Part shown: one piece after another, positions 58,621 to 64,000 of the stretch
Layout: every line of letters starts with the position of its first letter
How positions within the stretch are numbered: position 1 is the first letter of the stretch
Source: Hofstenia miamia
Taxonomy: Eukaryota; Xenacoelomorpha; Acoela
Assembly: GCA_004352715.1 (NCBI GenBank)
Contig: SCFE01000062.1
Location: forward strand, 866,272 to 930,271
Direction of reading: 5' to 3'
Length of the DNA stretch: 64,000 nt
Made by a program: the position numbers and the translations under genes
The notes under the pieces: generated by a model
Databases searched by the model: none
What the model saw: the letters and a program-made list of their open reading frames with translations, nothing else
What the model was told of the DNA's origin: nothing

Positions 58621-61600
58621 TAAATTAAAACTGAAGAATTTATAATTCTCTAAGTTGATTTAAATACATTATAAATGAGGTTTTTTTAGACCTATTCCCT
58701 TAATTTCCATGGCTACTGTTTTTTTGTTATCCATAGTTAGACGTGAATAGTATAAATATACAATAAAAACTTTTCAAAAAAATTAACTCTACCTTTATAT
58801 AGTGATAATACTGTGTTGCCCAGAAATTGACTTAGGACGGCTTAAAAAATAGCTTAATATTTTACTCAAATGCAGTGAATGCAAAATAATTTATAAAAAA
58901 TGTGGTAAAATATAAAATTTATACTCCATTTTTCAATATCAGATTATTGCTAACTACCTGATTACTGCTCATCACTTAGACTTTTTCTTGTCTTCTTCTT
59001 AATTGTATTAATAAGCATACATTCTTTCTCTTACATTACAATATTATATCAAGTAATATATTCAATTTACAAATTATTATCAAAGATGGACGCGAGTGCG
59101 GCTACTGAATTACAAATGCAACGCTGATGGACATTTTTGTTTTGTTACATGTGTAATACTAAGCTAATACAATATTAATTTTGCTACGAAACCATTATAA
59201 TATAATATATTAAACAATAATATAATTAATATATTATACAAATTTAATAGATTGTCAATTCGGTGATTGACAGTTTTTGGCCTAATGACTTCAAGCATGT
59301 GATGTAGTTTTGTAATCGACAGGGGACATTTAGAAAATAGCGGGTGTGGGTAAATTATTCTAACAGAAATGCTTGTACGGTGCGGTTGCGAACCCACTCA
59401 CTGCGAGTGCGGTGCAATGCGGTTGTAAAAATTTACTATTTATGCTAATTATCCATCAAAAAGTAAATTCACGAATACAAAAATGGCAATTATCTCACAA
59501 ACTCCCTTAGTAATGGCAATGGTTAATAGCTTTCATTTATTTATAAAAAAATTATATAATGTTTATAGATATGCTAGGCTCGGGCCGGGTAATAGCTTGA
59601 AGGGAAAGAGCCCGGCTTAAAATCACGCCCCGGTTACAATTCTATGACTTTAATCAGAAGCGGATCCAGATTTCACTCAAACGGTTGGTCGCTTATTTAT
59701 GTATAAAATTGACTTACATCTCATAAAAGTAAGAACAATAAAAAAAATTTATTCATTGAAACAATAGATGTTGGTAAAAGCCTTCCAGGCTGTTTCGGAA
59801 CAAAGCGCTTCAATACAACATTTCAGTTTAGTTCCTCACAGTTTTCATAGTGAACTGACATTAGAGCCAATATAGCAAGCCTCTCTTCGCCCATGGTTTA
59901 TCTCAGCATCACAGCTTGTAATATTTTAAAAGTCAGTTCTAGTTCAAAAAAATATTTATTTCCAATAAATTTCTTTTTGGAGAAATTTGATCATTTAGGG
60001 AAAAAAATAGATCGGATCATATTTTTCCTAACATTTGACCTTATCCGAAAGAAAGTGCTAAAGTCTGATTTAATCTCTCTTGTTTGAAAACATGGGTATA
60101 AAGGATTGGTAAACTATATTGAATTCATTATTTGCCTTTTCAGTGATAGGAAACATTGTATTTCTAAAATAATGTCTTTCAAATTGATGCTAAGTTCAAA
60201 AGAAAGACACAATTCTGCAGATATTAATAATATATTTAGCTTGTGGAAAAGAAACTAAGGATGTTATAGCAATCTAGAAACAACTTTTAGATAATCTGTT
60301 TAACTAAAAACACTGATGTAACTAAAAGTTTGCTACCCCAGTCCACTTGAAAAAGAATATACATTTCCAATAGTGGTTGGGTGAAATATTCTTGTAATGC
60401 TTTTTTCGATAATTTATGCAGTAAATTATCACAACAAGCTTAATAGAAAAATGTAGTTTCTAGCCTAATTTATTATAGACTTAAGAACAAGATTCTTAAT
60501 AAGATCGATATGCATTCGAATTGAAAAATGAATATTTCCTGCAGAAAAATGTGTTTCAATACATTTTTTCAATCGCATTCAATTCTAAATGTATTTAAGA
60601 TGTCAAGTGTATCTAAGAAATTCGGTTTGATAAAACTCAATTGTCCGCTCGCAGTGCCAATGGCTGCATCCTGCTATAATTTACACCTTCTTAAAAAGTA
60701 ATATAGTTTATATAAATCAAAACCATGTTGAGAACAGGGCATTAGGAGTAGTTCACTATTTAATGTTGTGATTAAGCACCCCAATCAAAAGATCAGTGAA
60801 ATTTAAAGCCTATTATTCTGAAAAATTGAGTTTTAGTTATGTGCATAAAAAGGGTAAGCAATGGATTGAGTATTGCATATTAATTAATTAAGATTTAATA
60901 TTGAAAGTAATCTAAGGCTATTTTCATGAAGTCTAGAAACTGTCATCTTTTTAAGTTTTTGGAAGTAGTAATTAACAATATTAAACTTGTTAGGTAAAAA
61001 ATACGGTATCCAATGTGTCCTTAGCCCTTATTGGATAAACGTACTACAAAATGTAGTCATATACGATTAAATTGTTTTCAATTAATAGCCACTTGAAGAG
61101 AATTAACTTGTTTTTTATTTAGTTTTTGTTATTGTGTATGTTTGATTATGGAAACAATCAAATTTAAACGTCAAAACCCCATTGCTACAAATTGTAGTCA
61201 ATTTATCAACATTTTGCATATTTTACCAAGCACTGATGAGGGTTAAGGACCACTAATCAAATCATAAAATAGAAGTTTAGTCAATTATAGATTTAAATTT
61301 TATCATAAATCTCCCGAACGTGTGATAAAACACACCCAGTGTATCCACAATGTACAGTGCAGATTTATATATAGTGCAGTCAAGTATAAACTTTGAAACA
61401 AGCCTCTTTAAACTTCGAAGAATTCTTATAAAAATTTTAAAATATCTTAAGAATGAAACTATTTCAATTCCACAAATGCTTCTCTTAAGCTATATTTTTA
61501 TTGCATATGAATTCGAAGTTTATTAATTTATGACTCAAATTTAAACAATAAATTTCGATACACACTATGACTTACTGAGTGCTATAAATTTTCTTGCTTT

Positions 61601-61830
61601 TGCTGACATAATCAGATATAGACGAAATGGACGAATACTTTTAATACTTGTAGAGACTCACAACAACGCTAGTAATAAAGTACGCTTTGATTGAGACACA
61701 GACATTTGATATTAAATAGATGATTTTAGAATGATTTGAATTTTGCATAACATATTTTTCTTTTAAATTTCTTGCAAGCATATCTACTACGCTATTATAT
61801 TCTATAAATTTGCATGACATATATGTATAT
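58621..61830. other. No gene recognised
   Basis: AT-rich intergenic sequence. GC-rich patches at 59370-59425 (repeated GTGCGGTGC/ATGCGGTTG) and 59575-59640 (CGGGCCGGG ... GCCCGGC) are probably transposon ends, not assigned. Confidence 0.45.
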
Positions 61831-62192
61831 AAATAACTAAAAAAATCAAAATATTGAACACCAAGTTGAAATTCACAAAAATTGTCCCAATAAAGAACAC
61901 CTAAGAGGACATTTAAATTCTGAAATTTACTTACATCACCATGAAATCAAGGAAGAAAATTCTAAGATATTACTAGGATCAAAACATTATAAATATGGTG
62001 AATACATTTTTATTAAAGCTGCAAACAAAGAAAAATTAAATAGAAGCAGCTTTTGGAGATTTACTTAATAATTGCACAAACAAAGAATCTTTTATAAAAT
62101 TGCTATCCATTGAAAATCATCAACAACTAAGAAAAATACGAGAGTGTCATCAAAATAAATTAGATAAAATAACTAAAAAATCAATATATTAA
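61831..62192 (+). pseudogene. Penelope-like element, deleted 3' copy joined to an upstream fragment
   Basis: Bases 61831-62037 match 62167-62523 of the next copy, but with about 150 bp (the start of the GIY-YIG domain) deleted after GTCCCAATA. Similarity resumes at GAACACCTAAGAGG and stops abruptly at 62037. A separate open frame follows (62043-62192, starting EAAFGDLLNNCTNKESFIKL), with the charged look of PLE sequence upstream of the nuclease, up to the start of the next copy. The order nuclease fragment, upstream fragment, nuclease is the partial tandem arrangement often reported for Penelope-like elements. Confidence 0.65.
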
Positions 62193-62710
62193 CCACCAAG
62201 TTGAAATTCACCAAAATTGTCCCAATATTAACATCCTTTGCAACAAAAAACATCTTCAACAACAAACATCTTATCTCTAAGAAATTAGTTTCTTCGGTAA
62301 TTTACCAATATGAATCTGATGATTGCAATAAATCATACATCGGGGAAACTAAGAGACATCTGGGAACAAGAATGAGAGAACACCTAAGAAGACATTTAAA
62401 TTCTGAAATTTACTTACATCACCATGAAATCAAGAAAGAAAATTTTAAGATATTACTAAGATCAAAACATCATAAAATTGGTGAACAAATTTTTATTAAA
62501 GCTGCAAACAAAGAAAAATTACTCAACAAACAACGCAAGATAACATCAAAAACTCTAGATTTATAGTGCATGCAATATATTTATAATTTCCTTTAGTGCA
62601 GTTTATTGTAAAGTATTTATTTACCGCATTTGTCATACTGACAATGATTCTTAGTAATCAAAACCGATCGAAATTTTTAACTGTTAGATATTTCAAATAT
62701 ATATATTTAT
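62193..62710 (+). pseudogene. Penelope-like element 3' part with GIY-YIG endonuclease
   Basis: An open frame (62201-62566) reads SSVIYQYESDDCNKSYIGET, containing IY and YIG spaced as in GIY-YIG nucleases. RHLGTRMREHL, IYLHHHEIKK and IFIKAANKEKLLNKQRK follow. The domain is intact in this frame, but the reverse transcriptase is absent. The 3' flank (ACTGACAATG ... GATCGAAATTTTT, then TATA-rich DNA) parallels the end of the element at 36647-37740, supporting a shared terminus. It is a 5'-truncated copy. Confidence 0.82.
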
Positions 62711-63503
62711 ATACAGGGTGTCGCAAAAGTAAGGTCAAATTAGAATTTTTATTTCTTATCACCCAATAAGAATAATTCTAGAACATTCTATTTATAAATT
62801 ATATAAAGAAGGAATATTTAGTGACTGCAATCATTTTTGTATTTCAGCCATGAATAATATCGCTAGTGAAGATAGAATTCTTCTCATTAAATGCAACTGC
62901 TGCATTACGCAAATTTGAGACAACAATAAAAGATCCATTTATCACAAAAAGCATAAAAAGACTGGTGGATAAATTCGAAAGCACAGGCAGAGTTCACGAC
63001 AAGATGAAATCAGGACGCCCATCTTTGGAAAATGAACACTGTGCCATTGTGGAAGATTCTTTAAAACGAAATGCTTCAGAGATTGGCTGCTGCTCCACAA
63101 AAATAATCGCAGATGATACCAATATCTTTAAATCGAATATCTTTCGTAACAAACTGCACATGTATCCCTACAAATTCACTATGCTGCAGGAAATTATACC
63201 AACAGAATCACTTTGGCGATGATCGTATAATCAGCTGACATTTCAAACATTTATGGCATTCTCTTTCCCCAGAGTTAATCCATGCGATTACTGGTTTTGG
63301 GGACACTTGCAGGCTATGGTTTATCATTGCAGTCCACCACAAACTAGGGAAGAACTGGTTCGTCGTATTGAAGATGCAGCATCAACCATATCACTTGAAG
63401 TGACAGCAGCAGACATTGAAATTTGATCCCTCGACTTGAAGCTGTGGTACATTTAAAAAGAAAAATCATTATCAGCACTTGCTTTGAACTTTTAAATTAT
63501 TCC
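62711..63503 (+). mobile_element. Internally deleted mariner/IS630-type element
   Basis: The left end is ATACAGGGTGTCGCAAAAGT, a typical mariner-type terminus. It directly follows the TA-rich end of the Penelope-like element. The matching right terminus is not present; the sequence passes into an R2-like LINE fragment near 63504. The transposase relic inside is annotated separately. Confidence 0.65.
62850..63426 (+). pseudogene. mariner/IS630-type transposase, internally deleted
   Basis: ATG at 62850 reads MNNIASEDRILLIK. After a small deletion and frame change comes NATAALRKFETTIK, then LVDKFESTGRV and SGRPSLE, the HTH region. MYPYKFTMLQEIIP closes the DNA-binding part. After it the protein jumps (near 63215) to FGDDRIIS, VNPCDYWFWGHLQ and TREELVRRIEDA, the region of the third catalytic Asp and the C-terminus, ending at TGA 63424-63426. 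The middle of the DDE domain, with the first two catalytic acids, is missing, so the copy is inactive. The gene family is widespread in arthropods and other invertebrates. Confidence 0.8.
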
Positions 63504-63715
63504 ATTCTTATCTTAACCTTATCATTCTCTGTGACTCTATGTGGCATGTGTTCATACCACTTGTCTCCTGTTTCTAACCCATGCCGCCTGCTCAAGCTCC
63601 AATGTACCATTCGTCCCACCTTGTCATGCCTGAACCTGTACTCATTCTGCGCCAACTTCTCACACCCTGCTATCAGATGATCTACTGTCTCCACTTCTTT
63701 CTTATATAGCCTACC
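63504..63715 (-). pseudogene. R2-like LINE internal fragment, copy 3a
   Basis: The minus-strand frame contains VETVDHLIAGCEKLAQNEY, RMVHWSLSRRHG and GDKWYEH, the second half of the zinc knuckle and the linker seen in copy 1. It breaks off at ENDKVKI, just before the endonuclease core, against the mariner relic. Its other side joins 63716 directly at a CTAC/TACC microhomology. Confidence 0.75.
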
Positions 63716-64000
63716 TAACAATGCTGCCTTCTGTGCTACCGCTCTTCTCCACTTTGGTACTCCCAACTTCTCCAAGTATCTCTTATGCTCCTAGTGCGCC
63801 TACTACTACCGGGACTACTTCAACCTTCTTTAACTTCCACAGCCTCTCTATTTCCTTTGTCAACTCCCTGTACTTGTCTATCTTCTCTTTCTCTTCGCTT
63901 TGTACATTCCTGTCCTTTGGTACTGCTATGTCTATCACTGTTCCCAATTTTTTCTCTTTGTTGTCTGGTCTCTGTGCTTCTATTATCTTGCTCGTCTGGA
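63716..64000 (-). pseudogene. R2-like LINE endonuclease region, copy 3b (runs off the window)
   Basis: From the window edge it reads QTSKIIEAQRPD, then a four-codon deletion that removes part of the catalytic strand (IVVVD in copy 1). TVIDIAVPKDRNV, KIDKYREL and VVVGALGA follow. It carries the same premature TAA and frame change as copies 1 and 2, then YLEKLGVPKW and KAALLG. Rearranged order relative to copy 3a shows that two pieces are joined head to tail. Confidence 0.78.

Overview
This is a eukaryotic, clearly metazoan, window that is strongly AT-rich (by eye roughly 70% A+T). Coding sequence is sparse, introns are long, and decayed transposable elements of many classes are common. I saw no bacterial-style operons, no rRNA or tRNA genes and no CRISPR arrays. 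The best-supported host gene is DNTTIP1 (TdIF1), a subunit of the MiDAC histone-deacetylase complex; its last two coding exons (1273-1479 and 9993-10217, + strand) are separated by an 8.5 kb intron. A second convincing host gene is a tiny two-exon minus-strand gene (20534-19808) for a 58-residue secreted precursor with a ShKT-like six-cysteine domain. The mix (ShKT peptide, Penelope-like elements, R2-like LINE, hAT, mariner, piggyBac) fits an invertebrate such as a cnidarian, but the sequence does not settle the phylum.

Layout. 1-10.7 kb: end of DNTTIP1. Its large intron holds an unusual MITE (4180-4412), two antisense exons of an unrecognised ten-cysteine protein (6392-5158), and Tc1-like and mariner transposase pseudogenes. 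11.6-12.4 kb: an HTH transposase relic split by a non-autonomous hAT element with a perfect 8-bp target duplication. 13.8-14.3 kb: C-terminal part of a retroelement protein. 16.5-18.2 kb: piggyBac transposase pseudogene. 19.8-20.5 kb: the ShKT gene. 22.7-24.2 kb: a second hAT element. 24-36 kb: mostly featureless AT-rich DNA with microsatellites and a few possible orphan exons. 36.6-37.7 kb: Penelope-like element (PLE). 41.6-42.7 kb: a mariner-type MITE and a third hAT element. 45.8-47.5 kb: probable fourth hAT. 53.4-55.5 kb and 63.5-64.0 kb: broken copies of one R2-like LINE with a C-terminal restriction-like endonuclease. 56.6 kb: 3' end of another LINE. 61.8-63.5 kb: a tandemly rearranged PLE followed by an internally deleted mariner/IS630-type element.

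Assembly quality matters here. There are four N runs, three of them inside (TA)n tracts or repeats and one exactly 1000 N. There are also two single-N joins (47803 and 54340), each flanked by directly repeated sequence that looks unmerged or mis-joined rather than biological. The genes do not form a functional cluster: this is an ordinary gene-poor stretch whose interest lies in two small cysteine-rich secreted-protein loci and in nested and rearranged transposons.
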